Below, piece by piece: positions 28,290 to 40,100 of a stretch of DNA of 64,000 bases. The stretch's first letter is position 1. Every line of letters begins with the position of its first letter. Made by a program: the position numbers and the translations under genes. The DNA is from an uncultured Ectothiorhodospiraceae bacterium (GTDB lineage Bacteria; Pseudomonadota; Gammaproteobacteria; Nitrococcales; Nitrococcaceae), in contig CAJXND010000004.1 of NCBI GenBank assembly GCA_913056385.1, forward strand, positions 1 through 64,000. Direction: 5' to 3'. The notes beneath the pieces are model-generated. The model saw nothing but the letters and a program-made list of their open reading frames with translations, ran no database searches and had not been told where the DNA came from.

Positions 28290-28937
28290 TTAGAGCGTGC
28301 TGGCGGCGGTGGAAAGGGCCAGAAAGACCAGCGCCGCGCCGGTGATGCGCTCGATCCATACGCCATGGCGCCTCAGCCAGGCCGTCGTCCCGGTGGCCGT
28401 GAGGCCAATGGCCACCAGTGCATACCAGCCCGCATCCACCACCGTCGCGGTGCCGGCGAGTAGGGTGACTTCGACCACGCCGGCGTCGGCCGATACGAAC
28501 TGACTGAACAGCGCGAGGAAGAAGAGGGCGATCTTGGGGTTGAGAAAGGCGATGGTGAAGCCGTCGCGGGCCGCGGCAATCGCGCCGGCTGGCTGCCGAC
28601 CCGCGTCCGGGCCGTGTCCGGGGTGCATCGGGCGCCCATCAGAGCTCGCCGTGCGCCCACCCCGCATGGCGCTCGCCCCCAGCCAGAGTAGATAGGCCGA
28701 TCCGGCCAGGGTGATGGCATTGAAGAGTGTCTTTTGCGAGGCGATGACCGCCGCCAGGCCGAGGGATGTCGCCAGCGCGTAACCGCCCACGCCAAGGCCG
28801 TGGCTTAATGCCGTGATCACCCCGGCGCCGCGCCCACGGCTCACGGTATTGCGGATGACAACGGCGAGGCTCGGCCCCGGTGACATGGCGCCCAGGATGC
28901 ATATCGCCAGCAGTGACAGCCATGCCGCAAACGTCAT
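28290..28937 (-). CDS. LysE/RhtB family translocator
   Basis: LLAICILGAMSPGPSLAVVIRNTVSRGRGAGVITALSHGLGVG; FLNPKIALFFLALF. Confidence 0.9.
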   Translation of the reverse strand: MTFAAWLSLLAICILGAMSPGPSLAVVIRNTVSRGRGAGVITALSHGLGVGGYALATSLGLAAVIASQKTLFNAITLAGSAYLLWLGASAMRGGRTASSDGRPMHPGHGPDAGRQPAGAIAAARDGFTIAFLNPKIALFFLALFSQFVSADAGVVEVTLLAGTATVVDAGWYALVAIGLTATGTTAWLRRHGVWIERITGAALVFLALSTAASTL

Positions 28938-28967
28938 GCGCCCCCGCCCGGCCGCTGCATGGCCGCC

Positions 28968-29345
28968 TCAGTCGCGGCTCGCCGACATGGTCAGTGATAC
29001 CGAATCGGAGAAGCGGAGGGCATGCGGCTTGTCCACCTCCACCTCGACACGGCGGGCCGCCTGGTGACCCATCACGGTCTCCACGAGATCGTTGACCAGC
29101 TTTTCGAGCAACAGGAAGCGGTTTTCCTCGACGTGCGCGATCACTTGCTTGGTGATCGTCTTGTAGTCGAGCGCCTCGGCCACTTCGTCGCCCCGCGCTG
29201 CGGATAGCGCGTCGTAGTCGATTCGGATGTTGACCACGACATCCTGCCGCTTGCGCTGCTCCTCCTCGTTGAAGCCGATGAAGGTCCGCAGCCGCAGATC
29301 CTTGATATGGATCTGCGAGAGGGGACGGGCAAGCCCCTCGCTCAT
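28968..29345 (-). CDS. folX: Dihydroneopterin triphosphate 2'-epimerase (FolX-type rather than FolB)
   Basis: [89 protein letters not shown] 29345 overlaps folE stop. Confidence 0.8.
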   Translation of the reverse strand: MSEGLARPLSQIHIKDLRLRTFIGFNEEEQRKRQDVVVNIRIDYDALSAARGDEVAEALDYKTITKQVIAHVEENRFLLLEKLVNDLVETVMGHQAARRVEVEVDKPHALRFSDSVSLTMSASRD

Positions 29346-29908
29346 GCCGGCCGCCGACGGATCAACTGGAGGAACTCGTTGCGGGTCGACACCGACTCGC
29401 GGAAGGTGCCGAGCATCACCGAAGAGCTCATCTCGGCGTTCTGCTTGCTCACGCCGCGCATCATCATGCACATGTGCCGGGCATCCATCTGCACGGCGAC
29501 GCCCTTCGCGCCGGTGACCCGCTGCAGAGCCTCGGCGACCTCGCGGGCGAGGTTTTCCTGGATCTGCAGGCGTCGGGCGTACATATCGACGATCCGCGCG
29601 ATTTTCGACAGTCCGATCACCCGGCCGTCCGGGATATAGCCCACCTGGGCATGTCCGAAGAACGGCAGCACATGGTGTTCGCAGAGCGAGTAGAACTCGA
29701 TGTCCCGAACAATGACCATCTCGTCATTGTCGGACTCGAACATTGCCTCGTTGACCAGCTCGTCCAGGGATTGGTGATAACCCTGAGTGAGGTATTCCAT
29801 CGCCCGGGCGGCACGATAGGGTGTTTTCTCGAGACCGTCGCGATCGACGTCCTCGCCGAGGCCGCGGATGATTTGCTCGAAATGATGGTCCAGATCGGGA
29901 TTCATCAT
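29342..29908 (-). CDS. folE: GTP cyclohydrolase I
   Basis: [62 protein letters not shown]. Confidence 0.96.
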   Translation of the reverse strand: MMNPDLDHHFEQIIRGLGEDVDRDGLEKTPYRAARAMEYLTQGYHQSLDELVNEAMFESDNDEMVIVRDIEFYSLCEHHVLPFFGHAQVGYIPDGRVIGLSKIARIVDMYARRLQIQENLAREVAEALQRVTGAKGVAVQMDARHMCMMMRGVSKQNAEMSSSVMLGTFRESVSTRNEFLQLIRRRPA

Positions 29909-30004
29909 CGATCTCCGTTCGATTGGAAGTGCGCCGGCATATCAGCGTTGAAACGCGAATCTTACACGCGTGTGTCATGAATTCGACCGAAAAGGTGTCG
30001 ATTG

Positions 30005-32323
30005 ATGCGATTGATGGCGATAATGCGATGGCTGCCCTGGCGCTGGCTGCTGCGGCGGGCGGCCCGCTCCCAGGGGTTCCTCGATCCGCTGGCCGTGATG
30101 GCCCGCCTGCGCCGGTTCGGACAGCCCTCCGAGGTGGCCGAACCCATTGAGCTGCTCCGTGCCGGCATGATTTTCCATGCCCGCGGGCTGATCAATACGC
30201 GGGTCATTCAGCACAACCTGGACTGGGTCTGGCCCTACTGGATCGAGCAACAGTTCGACCCGACCAGTGCCGCCTTTCTGCCGCGGGCATTCAGCATCAC
30301 CCATGTCAATTTGACCCATCGCAACTGGACGGCGGTCGGCCGGCCGGACTGCGCGGCGCTGCCCATTGTCGATCCGCGGGGCCTGGTGACGCCGCTGGAT
30401 GACGGCTGGTCCCTGGATGCCTGGGTTCTGGGCGGCGACGGCGGGACGCTGTATCCATCGCGCCTGGATGACGTCGAACAGTGGCTTGATACCCGTGGTG
30501 ATGACCTTTGCGTCATCACCCGTGCCCGGGAAGGTGGACAGTGGCTGGAGAGCCGCATCCGTGTCGTGCGCAGCGGCGAACGCCTTCGCCTGGAATGCCT
30601 CTACCGGGCCGCTGCCGAGTCGGGTGGGCGGCTCGCCCTGGCATTGCGGCCCTACAATCCGGAGGGTATCAGCTTCGTTCATCGGCTGGATCAGGCGCCA
30701 CTCGATCATCAGGCCGACGGCCATGCCTGGCAGTGGCGTATCCGCAATGGCGAACCGGGAACACAGCCCGCGGTGGTGTCGTTCCGCCAGCGTCCGGATC
30801 GGGTCGACCAATCCGACTACAAAGAGGGTGATGTCGCCCTCGCTCTCGATAAACCCGGTGGACCACCGACAACCACGCGCATCGACTGTGATACCGGTCT
30901 GGTCACCGCAGCGGCGCAGTTCGAGATTCCGCCGGGGGGGGTGGCCGAGCTCAATGTCTCCGTTCCGCTCCCGGATGAGGCCGTTGCTCCCGAGGCAGAG
31001 GCATGGGCCGAGGCGCTGGCGCCGGCCGCGCGGCTGGATGTGCCTGATCCGGCCTTCCAGACGCTCTACGACACCGCGCTGCGGACGCTGCTGCTCCACT
31101 CTGTCGAGGATATCTACCCCGGGCCCTATACCTATCGGCGCTTCTGGTTCCGGGATGCTGCGTTCATCATCCATGGGCTTTTCAGTGCCGGTCTGATCGA
31201 TCGCGGCCGGCGTGCCCTGGCGCATTTCCCGTCGCGGCAGACCCGCGCCACCGGCTATTTCCACAGCCAGGAAGGGGAGTGGGACTCCAATGGTCAGGCC
31301 CTCTGGATCGTGGCCCGTTACCACGCGTTGACCGGGGAATGGCCGCCCGGGGCCAGCGCCGATGAATGGCGCCGGGTGATTCGCCGGGGCGTGCAATGGA
31401 TCGCGCGCAAGCGGTTGCCCGCGGATACCGGGCGCCCGGAGGCGGGTTTACTGCCGGCGGGTTTCAGTGCCGAGCACCTGGGCCCCAATGACTACTACTA
31501 CTGGGACGACCAGTGGGCACTGGGCGGGCTGCGCGCCGCCGCCCGGCTGATGCGCGCCGAGGATGAGAGCGACGCCGCCGACTGGATCGACCGTGAGGCC
31601 GATGATCTGGCCGCCAGTCTGCGCCGCGCCCAGGACGCTGACGAGCAGCGGCTCGGTGCGCCAATGCTGCCCGCCTCGCCGCTGCGACGCATGGACGCCG
31701 GCGCCATTGGATCGCTGGCCGCGGGCTATCCGCTACAAACGCTGGCGCCCGACGATGAGCGCCTGCTGGGCACCGTGCGCTATCTGCTCGGAGCCCATCG
31801 GGTGAATGGCGGTTTCTTCCAGGAGATGATCCACTCCGGCGTCAACGCCTATCTCACCCTGCATCTGGCCCAGATACTGCTGCGCGCCGGTGATCCGGAG
31901 GGGCTGACCCTCATCGATGCGGTGGCTTCCCTTGCCAGCCCGACCGGCCAGTGGCCGGAGGCCATCCATCCGCGCACCGGCGGTGGCTGCATGGGTGATG
32001 GCCAGCATGTCTGGGCGGCGGCAGAGTGGGTGACGATGATGCGCAATACCTTCTGCCGCGAGGAAGGCCACGGCCTGGTGCTGGGCGCCGGCATCCAGCC
32101 CCGCTGGCTGGCGGCTCGGGTACCATTCGGTTTTGGCCCGACGCCCACCGCATTCGGCCGCGTATCGGTGCAGGCGGAGCCGCTGGAAACCGGTGGTCAT
32201 CGGCTCTCCTGGGAAATTGATGGGACGGGGCCGGAATGGATCAGAATCGAGTGTCCCGGTCGGTCGGCCATGGCACTGCCGGGTGAGGCCCGCGAGGTTT
32301 ACCTGCCGGAAGAGCGCGCATGA
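30005..32323 (+). CDS. Six-hairpin glycosidase-like protein of unknown specificity (start uncertain; TTG 30002 also possible)
   Basis: About 770 aa; YTYRRFWFRDAAFIIHGLFSAGLIDRGRRAL, YFHSQEGEWDSNGQALWIVARYHALTGEWP, NDYYYWDDQWALGGLRAAARL; typical of (alpha/alpha)6 toroid enzymes. Confidence 0.65.
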   Translation: MRLMAIMRWLPWRWLLRRAARSQGFLDPLAVMARLRRFGQPSEVAEPIELLRAGMIFHARGLINTRVIQHNLDWVWPYWIEQQFDPTSAAFLPRAFSITHVNLTHRNWTAVGRPDCAALPIVDPRGLVTPLDDGWSLDAWVLGGDGGTLYPSRLDDVEQWLDTRGDDLCVITRAREGGQWLESRIRVVRSGERLRLECLYRAAAESGGRLALALRPYNPEGISFVHRLDQAPLDHQADGHAWQWRIRNGEPGTQPAVVSFRQRPDRVDQSDYKEGDVALALDKPGGPPTTTRIDCDTGLVTAAAQFEIPPGGVAELNVSVPLPDEAVAPEAEAWAEALAPAARLDVPDPAFQTLYDTALRTLLLHSVEDIYPGPYTYRRFWFRDAAFIIHGLFSAGLIDRGRRALAHFPSRQTRATGYFHSQEGEWDSNGQALWIVARYHALTGEWPPGASADEWRRVIRRGVQWIARKRLPADTGRPEAGLLPAGFSAEHLGPNDYYYWDDQWALGGLRAAARLMRAEDESDAADWIDREADDLAASLRRAQDADEQRLGAPMLPASPLRRMDAGAIGSLAAGYPLQTLAPDDERLLGTVRYLLGAHRVNGGFFQEMIHSGVNAYLTLHLAQILLRAGDPEGLTLIDAVASLASPTGQWPEAIHPRTGGGCMGDGQHVWAAAEWVTMMRNTFCREEGHGLVLGAGIQPRWLAARVPFGFGPTPTAFGRVSVQAEPLETGGHRLSWEIDGTGPEWIRIECPGRSAMALPGEAREVYLPEERA

Positions 32324-33615
32324 ACATCGTCATGATGACCAACACCTACCTGCCCCACGTGGGTGGGGTGGCCCGCTCGGTGTCCGCCTTCACGGAGGGT
32401 TACCGCGACCAGGGTCACCGGGTGCTTGTCGTGGCGCCGGTCTTTCCGGACATGCCCGCGGATGAACCCGATGTGGTGCGAATCCCCGCGCTGCAGAATT
32501 TCAATGGCAGCGACTTCTCGGTGGTTCTACCGGTACCCGGGCGGCTTGACGAGGCGCTGGATGCCTTTGAGCCCGATATCATCCACGCCCACCACCCCTT
32601 CCTGATCGGCTCCACCGCCATGCGGGTGGCCACCGAGCGGCGCTGCCCGCTCATCTTCACTCATCACACCATGTACGAGGCCTACACTCACTATGTGCCG
32701 GGTGACTCGCCGGCGCTCAAGCGCTTCGTGGTCGAGCTCTCCACCAGCTATGCCAATAGCGCCGACCGGGTGATTGCACCCAGCCAGAGCATCGCCGAGG
32801 TGCTCCGCCAGCGGGGCGTCGAGTCACCGGTCGAGGTGGTGCCCACCGGCATCGACCGCGATGCCTTTGATGCCGGTAATGGTCAGGCCCTCCGGGAGCG
32901 CGCCGGTATCGACGCAGACGCCCGCGTCATTGGTCATGTCGGCCGGCTCGCCGAGGAGAAGAACCTGGATTATCTGGCGGCAGCCATGGTCGAGGCCGCT
33001 GCCCGGGACGCGGGGATTCATTGTCTCGTGGTGGGGGAAGGGCCCGCTGCCGAGGGGATGGAGGTCCGGTTCGCCGAGGCCGGCCTGGCGGATCGCCTGC
33101 ACCGGCCGGGGGCCCTGGCCCTGCCGGCGCTGGCCGATGCCTACAGCGCGATGGATGTTTTTGCCTTCGCTTCTCACACGGAAACCCAGGGGCTGGTCCT
33201 CGCCGAGGCCATGGCGGCCGGCGTGCCCGTGGTCGCCCTCGATGCGCCAGGTGCGCGGGAAATCGTTACTGCCCATAATGGGCGTTTGCTGGCCGCCGAC
33301 GCGGAAGCCAAGGCATTTGCGGATGCGCTGCGGAGCCTGCTGGCCATCGATGGGACGGCGCGTTCGCCAATTCAGGCAGCGCTGGCGGAAACGGCAGATG
33401 CCTATTCCCTGACCCGGTGTGTTGATCGCGCCCTCGATCTCTACCGCCGGAGCCTGGCCGATACCGAGGCTCGCGGGCGCTCCCGTGACCACGCCCGCGA
33501 GGCCTGGCATGGCAACCTGCGACGCGTGCAGGCCGAATGGTCGGTGATCCGGGGCATGGCCCGGGCCGCCGGTCGCGCGCTCACCGGTGAGGGCGAGCCG
33601 GACCGCGGGGGCTGA
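32320..33615 (+). CDS. Glycosyltransferase family 4
   Basis: [100 protein letters not shown] overlap with upstream gene. Confidence 0.92.
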   Translation: MNIVMMTNTYLPHVGGVARSVSAFTEGYRDQGHRVLVVAPVFPDMPADEPDVVRIPALQNFNGSDFSVVLPVPGRLDEALDAFEPDIIHAHHPFLIGSTAMRVATERRCPLIFTHHTMYEAYTHYVPGDSPALKRFVVELSTSYANSADRVIAPSQSIAEVLRQRGVESPVEVVPTGIDRDAFDAGNGQALRERAGIDADARVIGHVGRLAEEKNLDYLAAAMVEAAARDAGIHCLVVGEGPAAEGMEVRFAEAGLADRLHRPGALALPALADAYSAMDVFAFASHTETQGLVLAEAMAAGVPVVALDAPGAREIVTAHNGRLLAADAEAKAFADALRSLLAIDGTARSPIQAALAETADAYSLTRCVDRALDLYRRSLADTEARGRSRDHAREAWHGNLRRVQAEWSVIRGMARAAGRALTGEGEPDRGG

Positions 33616-33671
33616 ACCCCTCGTTGCAGCGCTTGTCTTCCCTGTCACGCCCAACCAACAAGGAGAATGTC

Positions 33672-34280
33672 ATGAGCCGACTGCTCGTTCTGTACTACAG
33701 CACCTGGGGGCACGTGGAGACCATGGCCGAGGCCGTCGCCGAGGGCGCGCGCAGCGTCGACGGAATGGAAGTGGACATCAAGCGGGTGCCCGAGCTCATG
33801 CCGGAGGATGTCGCCCGGGATGCCGGCGCCAAGCTCGATCAGGCGGCGCCGGTGGCCGAGCCTGCCGAGCTCGCCGACTACGACGCGATCATCTTCGGCA
33901 CCCCCACCCGTTTCGGGAACATGGCCGCCCAGATGCGCAACTTCCTCGACCAGACCGGTGCGCTCTGGGCCGGCGGTAAGCTGATCGGCAAGGTGGGCAG
34001 CGTATTCGCCAGTACCGGCAGTCAGCACGGCGGTCAGGAGACCACCCTGACCTCCTTCCAGACAACCCTGTTCCACCACGGCATGGTCGTGGTCGGCGTG
34101 CCCTACTCCTGCAAGGCACTCACGCGCATGGACGAGGTCACCGGTGGGACGCCTTACGGTGCCACCACGCTCTCGGATGGCGACGGCAGCCGCCAGCCCA
34201 GTGCCAACGAGCTGGAAATCGCCCGCTTCCAGGGCCGTCATGTCGCCGAAATCACCGCCAGACTGGCGGGCCGGGAGTAG
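33672..34280 (+). CDS. wrbA: NAD(P)H:quinone oxidoreductase WrbA
   Basis: [78 protein letters not shown]. Confidence 0.95.
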   Translation: MSRLLVLYYSTWGHVETMAEAVAEGARSVDGMEVDIKRVPELMPEDVARDAGAKLDQAAPVAEPAELADYDAIIFGTPTRFGNMAAQMRNFLDQTGALWAGGKLIGKVGSVFASTGSQHGGQETTLTSFQTTLFHHGMVVVGVPYSCKALTRMDEVTGGTPYGATTLSDGDGSRQPSANELEIARFQGRHVAEITARLAGRE

Positions 34281-34284
34281 GATC

Positions 34285-35244
34285 ATGGGATTGCTGGTTG
34301 ATGGTGTCTGGCACGATCAGTGGTACGACACCGACTCCACCGGGGGGCGCTTCGAGCGCCCCGATACGGTTTTCCGGAACTGGATCGATCCGGACGGCGA
34401 TCATCCGCCGGCCTCCGGGCGATACCACCTCTATGTGTCCCTGGCATGCCCCTGGGCCCACCGGACACTGATCGTCCGGCGGCTCAAGGGCCTCGAGCCG
34501 CATATCGGCGTCTCGGTGGTGCACCCCTGCATGGGCAGCGGCGGCTGGCATTTCGACGGCCGCTATCCGGGCGCCACCGGTGACGCACTGTTCGGATTCG
34601 ATTATCTGCACGAGCTCTACCAGAAGGCCGACCCCCACTACACCGGGCGGGTGACCGTGCCTGCGTTGTGGGATCGTGAGCGGGGAACGCTGGTCAGTAA
34701 TGAGTCCGCCGATCTGGTGCGCATGTTCAATCGGGCCTTCGACGGACTGCCGGGCGTTGACGCGGGGCTTGACCTCTATCCGGCAGAGAAAACGGCGGAG
34801 ATCGATACGCTCAATGAGCGGACATACCACGCGGTCAACAACGGCGTCTACAAGGCGGGTTTCGCCACGGCCCAGGGCGCCTACGAGGACGCGGTCACCG
34901 AGCTCTTCACCGCGCTTGACGAGCTGGAGGCGGTGCTCGGCGAGCAGCGGTATCTGACGGGGGGAGGCATTACCGAGGCGGACTGGCGGCTTTTCACCAC
35001 GCTGGTGCGGTTCGACGCGGTCTATGTAGGGCACTTCAAGTGCAACCTGCGGCGCATCGACGACTACCCACATCTGTCCGGATACCTGCGCGATCTCTAT
35101 CAGCAGCCCGGCATTGCCGACACGGTCAGTCTCGATCACATCAAGCGGCACTATTACACCAGCCACCCGATGATCAATCCCACCGGGGTCATCCCCGTCG
35201 GGCCATTCCTCGACCTTGATGCGCCGCATGCTCGGGGGGCGTGA
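34285..35244 (+). CDS. Glutathione S-transferase, glutathionyl-hydroquinone reductase (YqjG/ECM4) type
   Basis: [52 protein letters not shown]. Confidence 0.93.
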   Translation: MGLLVDGVWHDQWYDTDSTGGRFERPDTVFRNWIDPDGDHPPASGRYHLYVSLACPWAHRTLIVRRLKGLEPHIGVSVVHPCMGSGGWHFDGRYPGATGDALFGFDYLHELYQKADPHYTGRVTVPALWDRERGTLVSNESADLVRMFNRAFDGLPGVDAGLDLYPAEKTAEIDTLNERTYHAVNNGVYKAGFATAQGAYEDAVTELFTALDELEAVLGEQRYLTGGGITEADWRLFTTLVRFDAVYVGHFKCNLRRIDDYPHLSGYLRDLYQQPGIADTVSLDHIKRHYYTSHPMINPTGVIPVGPFLDLDAPHARGA

Positions 35245-35257
35245 TATCGTAACGAAA

Positions 35258-35911
35258 ATGACGCATCAAGCTGCCCCCACCGCTGAACGATCCAAGGCCC
35301 GTGAGACCGGAGAGGCCCGTCTGCCAACGCGCTGGGGCGAGTTTCGCATTCATGGTTTCGAGGCCGCCAATGGCAGTGAGCATGTCGCCCTGGTGATGGG
35401 CGACCCGGCGGCATCCGATGCGCCGCTGGTGCGCGTCCACTCCGAATGCCTGACCGGTGACGCGCTCTTCAGCCAGCGCTGCGACTGCGGGCCCCAGCTG
35501 GAGGCGGCCATGCGTCGCATCGGCGAGGCCGGCGAGGGCGTCATCATCTACCTCCGTCAGGAAGGGCGCGGCATTGGCCTTTTGAACAAGATCCGCGCCT
35601 ACGGCGTGCAGGATCGCGAAGGGGCCGACACAGTCGAGGCCAACGAGGCCCTCGGTTTTGCGCCGGATGCCCGTGACTACGGCGTCGCGGCGGCCATGCT
35701 CGAGTCGCTGGGTGTCGAACGCCTGCGTCTGATGACGAATAACCCCCGCAAGGTGGCAGGCCTCGAGTCCGCCGGGGTCGCCGTGGTCGAACGATTGCCT
35801 ATCCTGGCCGGCCGCAACCCGCACAACCATGCCTATCTCGAGACCAAGGCCGCGAAGTTCGGACACCACTTCGACGAGCCGACGGATCCGCCCTCATCCG
35901 GGCGGGATTGA
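35258..35911 (+). CDS. ribA: GTP cyclohydrolase II
   Basis: [62 protein letters not shown]. Confidence 0.95.
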   Translation: MTHQAAPTAERSKARETGEARLPTRWGEFRIHGFEAANGSEHVALVMGDPAASDAPLVRVHSECLTGDALFSQRCDCGPQLEAAMRRIGEAGEGVIIYLRQEGRGIGLLNKIRAYGVQDREGADTVEANEALGFAPDARDYGVAAAMLESLGVERLRLMTNNPRKVAGLESAGVAVVERLPILAGRNPHNHAYLETKAAKFGHHFDEPTDPPSSGRD

Positions 35912-35999
35912 TTTGCGTCACAAACGGAACAGCGCCAGCGCTGTCGATTACCTGTAGCATTTCGATTCGCCGTATGGAGGCCGCCCGAGTGGAGGCGTC

Positions 36000-37121
36000 G
36001 TGAATCTCAAATCCTATTTGATCGCCCTTGCCGTTGCGCTGGTCCTGGCGGCGTGGATGCTCAGCGGCCAGCTCGGCACCGACGGGTCTGCCGCGCAGAC
36101 CGCGCCGGCCTCGCGCGACGTGGCGGTTATGGATGTGCAGGTGGCCCGCTTCGAGGCGAGCCGGGTCCAGCGGTATCTCGAGAATCAGGGCGAGACGCGC
36201 GCCGATCAGGACGTCGATCTCCGGGCCGAGACCGACGGTCAGGTCGCCGAGGTGCTGATCGAGGAGGGCAGCACGGTCGCCGCCGGCGATACGCTGGTGC
36301 GACTCGCGATGGGTGATCGCGATGCCCGTCGCGAGGAGGCCCGGGCCCGTGTGGCCCAGCGCGAGGCGGATTTCGAGGCGGCCCAGCGCCTCCAGGGCAA
36401 TGGTTTCCAGTCGGATATCGCCGTGCAGGAGGCTCGGGCTGCATTGCACTCGGCCCGGGCACGTCTGGCCGAGATCGAAAAGGAAATCCGCGACACCCGC
36501 ATTGCATCGCCGATCGACGGAGAGGTGGAGTCGCGCCCGGTCCAGGTGGGCGATTATCTGCGTGCGGGCGAGACGGTTGCCCGGCTGGTCGACACGGATC
36601 CGCTGATCGCCGTCGCCCATGTCGCCCAGCAGGATATCCGCAAGGTGCAGACCGGACGCGAGGCGCAGATCTCCCTGGCCACCGGTGATGAACTGAGCGG
36701 CGAGATCACCTATATCAGCAATGCCGCGGAGAGTGGTTCGCGAACCTTCCGTGTGGAGGTGCGTGCTCCCAACCCCGACCGTTTGCCCGCCGGCGTCAGC
36801 GCCACGATCCGCATCCCGCTCGATCCGGTGAGGGCGCATTTCCTCAGTCCGGCATGGCTGTCGCTGGAGGATACCGGCGAGGTCGGCGTCAAGACGGTGG
36901 ACGACCGGAACCGCGTGGTCTTCCGTCCCGTGGATATCGTCCGGGCCGAGCGTGATGGGGTCTGGGTCAGTGGACTGCCGGACCGAATCCGGCTGATCAC
37001 CGTGGGCCAAGGCTTCGTTCGCGCGGGTGAGACGGTCAATCCGGTGGAAGCGGAGGGCTCGCCGGGTCTGGCCACCGAACCGTCCGGGGGTGCCGGCATG
37101 CCAACCGTCAGCGGAGGCTGA
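36000..37121 (+). CDS. RND efflux periplasmic adaptor (MFP), GTG start
   Basis: N-terminal TM; VDLRAETDGQVAEVLIEEGSTVAAGDTLVRL; TRIASPIDGEVESRPVQVGDYLRAGE. Confidence 0.92.
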   Translation: MNLKSYLIALAVALVLAAWMLSGQLGTDGSAAQTAPASRDVAVMDVQVARFEASRVQRYLENQGETRADQDVDLRAETDGQVAEVLIEEGSTVAAGDTLVRLAMGDRDARREEARARVAQREADFEAAQRLQGNGFQSDIAVQEARAALHSARARLAEIEKEIRDTRIASPIDGEVESRPVQVGDYLRAGETVARLVDTDPLIAVAHVAQQDIRKVQTGREAQISLATGDELSGEITYISNAAESGSRTFRVEVRAPNPDRLPAGVSATIRIPLDPVRAHFLSPAWLSLEDTGEVGVKTVDDRNRVVFRPVDIVRAERDGVWVSGLPDRIRLITVGQGFVRAGETVNPVEAEGSPGLATEPSGGAGMPTVSGG

Positions 37122-37126
37122 CCGAC

Positions 37127-40100
37127 GTGCGTGCGCTGATCAACGCCGCATTCAGCCGCAGCCGATCGGTGACGCTGATCCTGCTGCTCGTGATCGGCAT
37201 GGGCGTCGTGGCCTACCAGAATATCCCCAAGGAGGCCGAGCCGGACGTCAACATCCCGGTGATCTACGTCTCCATGGCCTATGAGGGTATCTCGCCGGAG
37301 GATGCCGAACGTCTGCTGGTGCGCCCCATGGAGCGCGAGCTCTCCAGCATCGAGGGCATCAACGAGATCAAGGGCACGGCGACCGAGGGCTTCGCCTCGG
37401 TGCTGCTGGAGTTCGATGCCGGTTTCGATGCCGACCGTGCCCTTGACGATGTTCGCGAGGGCGTGGACATCGCCCGCTCCGAGTTGCCCCAGGGCGCCGA
37501 GGAACCCCGTGTCAACGAGGTCAATGTCGCCCTCTTTCCGGTGTTGACGGTCGCCCTGTCGGGGCCCGTCCCGGAGCGGGCTCTCATCGATGCCGCCGAG
37601 GGCCTGCAGGATCGGATCGAATCCCTGCCCGGCGTCCTGGAGGCCGACATCGGCGGCAATCGTGAGGAGCTCCTCGAGGTGGCGGTGGATGACCGGGTCA
37701 TGCAGACCTACGATGTCTCCTATGCCGACCTGTTCAACCTGGTCAGCCGCAACAATCGACTGATCGCCGCGGGTGCGCTGGATACCGGCGCCGGGCGTCT
37801 GTCCATCAAGGTCCCGGGCGTCATCGAGAACATGGAAGACGTCCTGAGTCTGCCGGTGAAGGTCGCCGACGACCGGGTGGTGACGTTCCAGGACGTGGCC
37901 AGCGTCCGGCGGACTTTCAAGGACCCGGATGAATTCGCCCGCATCAACGGCGAACCGGCGATCACGCTGGAGGTCTCCAAGCGCGTCGGCGCCAACATCA
38001 TCGAGGTCAACAACCAGGTCCGGGGCATTGTTGAAGGCATTCGGGCGGAGTGGCCCGAGGCCATGGAGGTGACTTACCTCCAGGATCGTTCGGAGGATAT
38101 CCGCACCATGCTGCGGGATCTCCAGAACAACGTCCTCACCGCGGTCGTCCTGGTCATGATCGTGGTGGTGGCGGCCATGGGCTGGCGCCCGGCGCTGCTG
38201 GTGGGCCTGGCGATACCGGGCGCCTTTCTCACCGGCATCCTGGCCGTGCATGCCATGGGCTACACCATGAATATCGTGGTCCTGTTCAGCCTCATCCTGG
38301 TGGTGGGCATGCTGGTGGACGCGGCCATCGTCGTGGTGGAGCTGGCCGAGCGGCGCATGACCGAGGGCTGGTCGCCGGTGGAGGCCTATCGCTACGGCGC
38401 CCAGCGCATGAGCTGGCCGATCATCGCCGCCACCGTGACCACCCTCGCGGTGTTCGTGCCGCTGCTGTTCTGGGGCGGCATCGTGGGTCAGTTCATGAAG
38501 TATCTGCCCATCACCGTGATCGTCACCCTGGCCGCCTCGCTGGCCATGGCGCTGATCTTCATCCCGGTGCTCGGCGCCTGGTTCGCCCGGCGCGACGGGA
38601 CGCAGGGCAGTCACCATCGCCGCATTCGCATCGCCGAGAGCGGCGATCTCGGCGAGCTCGACGGCTTCAGCGGTGGCTATGTCCGCTTCCTGCAGCGCGC
38701 GCTGCAGATGCCCGGAACCGTCCTGCTGCTCATGCTCGCGGTGGTGGTGGCCACCTATATCGCCTACGGCCGTTTTGGCGTGGGTGTGGAGTTTTTCCCG
38801 TCCACGGAGCCGGACTATGCGCGAATCCAGGTCCAGGCCCGGGGTGACCTCTCCGTCCACGAGAAGGATGAGCTCGTGCGCGCGGTGGAATCGCGGCTCG
38901 CCGGCTTTGACGAGGTCGGCTATGCCTATGCGCGGACCTTCGCCGACCCCACCCGCACCGGTGGCCAATCGCTGGCCCGCGACGCCATCGGCATTGTGCA
39001 GCTGGACTTTGTCGACTGGACGCAGCGTCGACCCGCTGCAGAAATCATCGAGGATATCCGCGCTGCCGTGGCGGATATTCCCGGGATTCGGGTGCAGATT
39101 ACCGAGCAGCAGCAGGGGCCGGGCCAGGCCAAGCCCGTGGAGCTGCAGGTGGCCGGACGCCCGGACCGGCTTGAGTCGGGTGTCGAAGCGCTTCGGACCC
39201 GCATGAACGAGCTTGGCGGCTTTGCCGATGTCGAGGACAACCGGCCGCTCCCCGGCATCGAGTGGTCGCTGCGCGTGGACCGGGAAAAGGCGGCCCGCTA
39301 CGGCGCCGATGTCCAGCTGGTGGGCAACGCCGTGCAACTGGTCACGAATGGCGTTCAGATCGCGGATTACCGGCCGGATGATGCCGATGACGAGGTCGAC
39401 ATCCGGGTGCGCTTCCCGGTGGAGGACCGCAGTCTCGACAGCCTCGGGCAGCTGCGGGTGCCGACGCGTTACGGCCAGGTGCCGATCAGCAACTTCGTTG
39501 AATTCGTGCCTGCTCCCAAAACCGGCACCCTGGAGCGCATCAACGGCGAGCGGGTTCTGACCATCAATGCCGATGTCGAGGCGGGTCGTCTGGTGGACGA
39601 ACGGATTCAGGCCCTGAGGACATCCCTCGCCGATGACCCGCTACCGGATGGCGTGATGGTCCAGTTCAAGGGCGAGGACGAGGATCAGCGTGAGGCCCAA
39701 TCGTTCCTTTCCACGGCGTTCGTGGTGGCCATTGCCTTGATGGGCATCATCCTGGTCACCCAGTTCAACAGCCTCTACCAGACACTGCTGGTGCTCTCCG
39801 CCATCGTTCTCTCGAGCGCCGGCGTGTTGCTCGGACTCATGCTCACCCAGCGCCCGTTCAGTATTGTCATGGGCGGTGTGGGCATGATCGCCCTCGCAGG
39901 GATCGTGGTGAACAACAATATCGTGCTCATCGATACCTACAACGCTTTGCGGGACGAGGGCACACCGGTCCCCGAAGCTATCCTGCGCACGGCGGCACAG
40001 CGTCTGCGGCCGGTGCTGCTGACCTCGGTCACCACCGTGCTCGGGCTGATGCCCATGGTGCTCAAGCTCAATGTCGATCTGGTCAACCGGAGTATCGAGT

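Noticed and set aside
29975-31396. 473-aa minus-strand ORF over the glycosidase-like gene
   Set aside because: Low-information composition and no motifs; the plus-strand frame is coherent and translationally coupled to the downstream GT4.
36710-39337. 875-aa minus-strand ORF antisense to the RND permease
   Set aside because: Composition is rich in H/Q/R/D/G, has no recognisable motifs, and is the mirror of a clear RND gene; typical shadow ORF in high-GC DNA.
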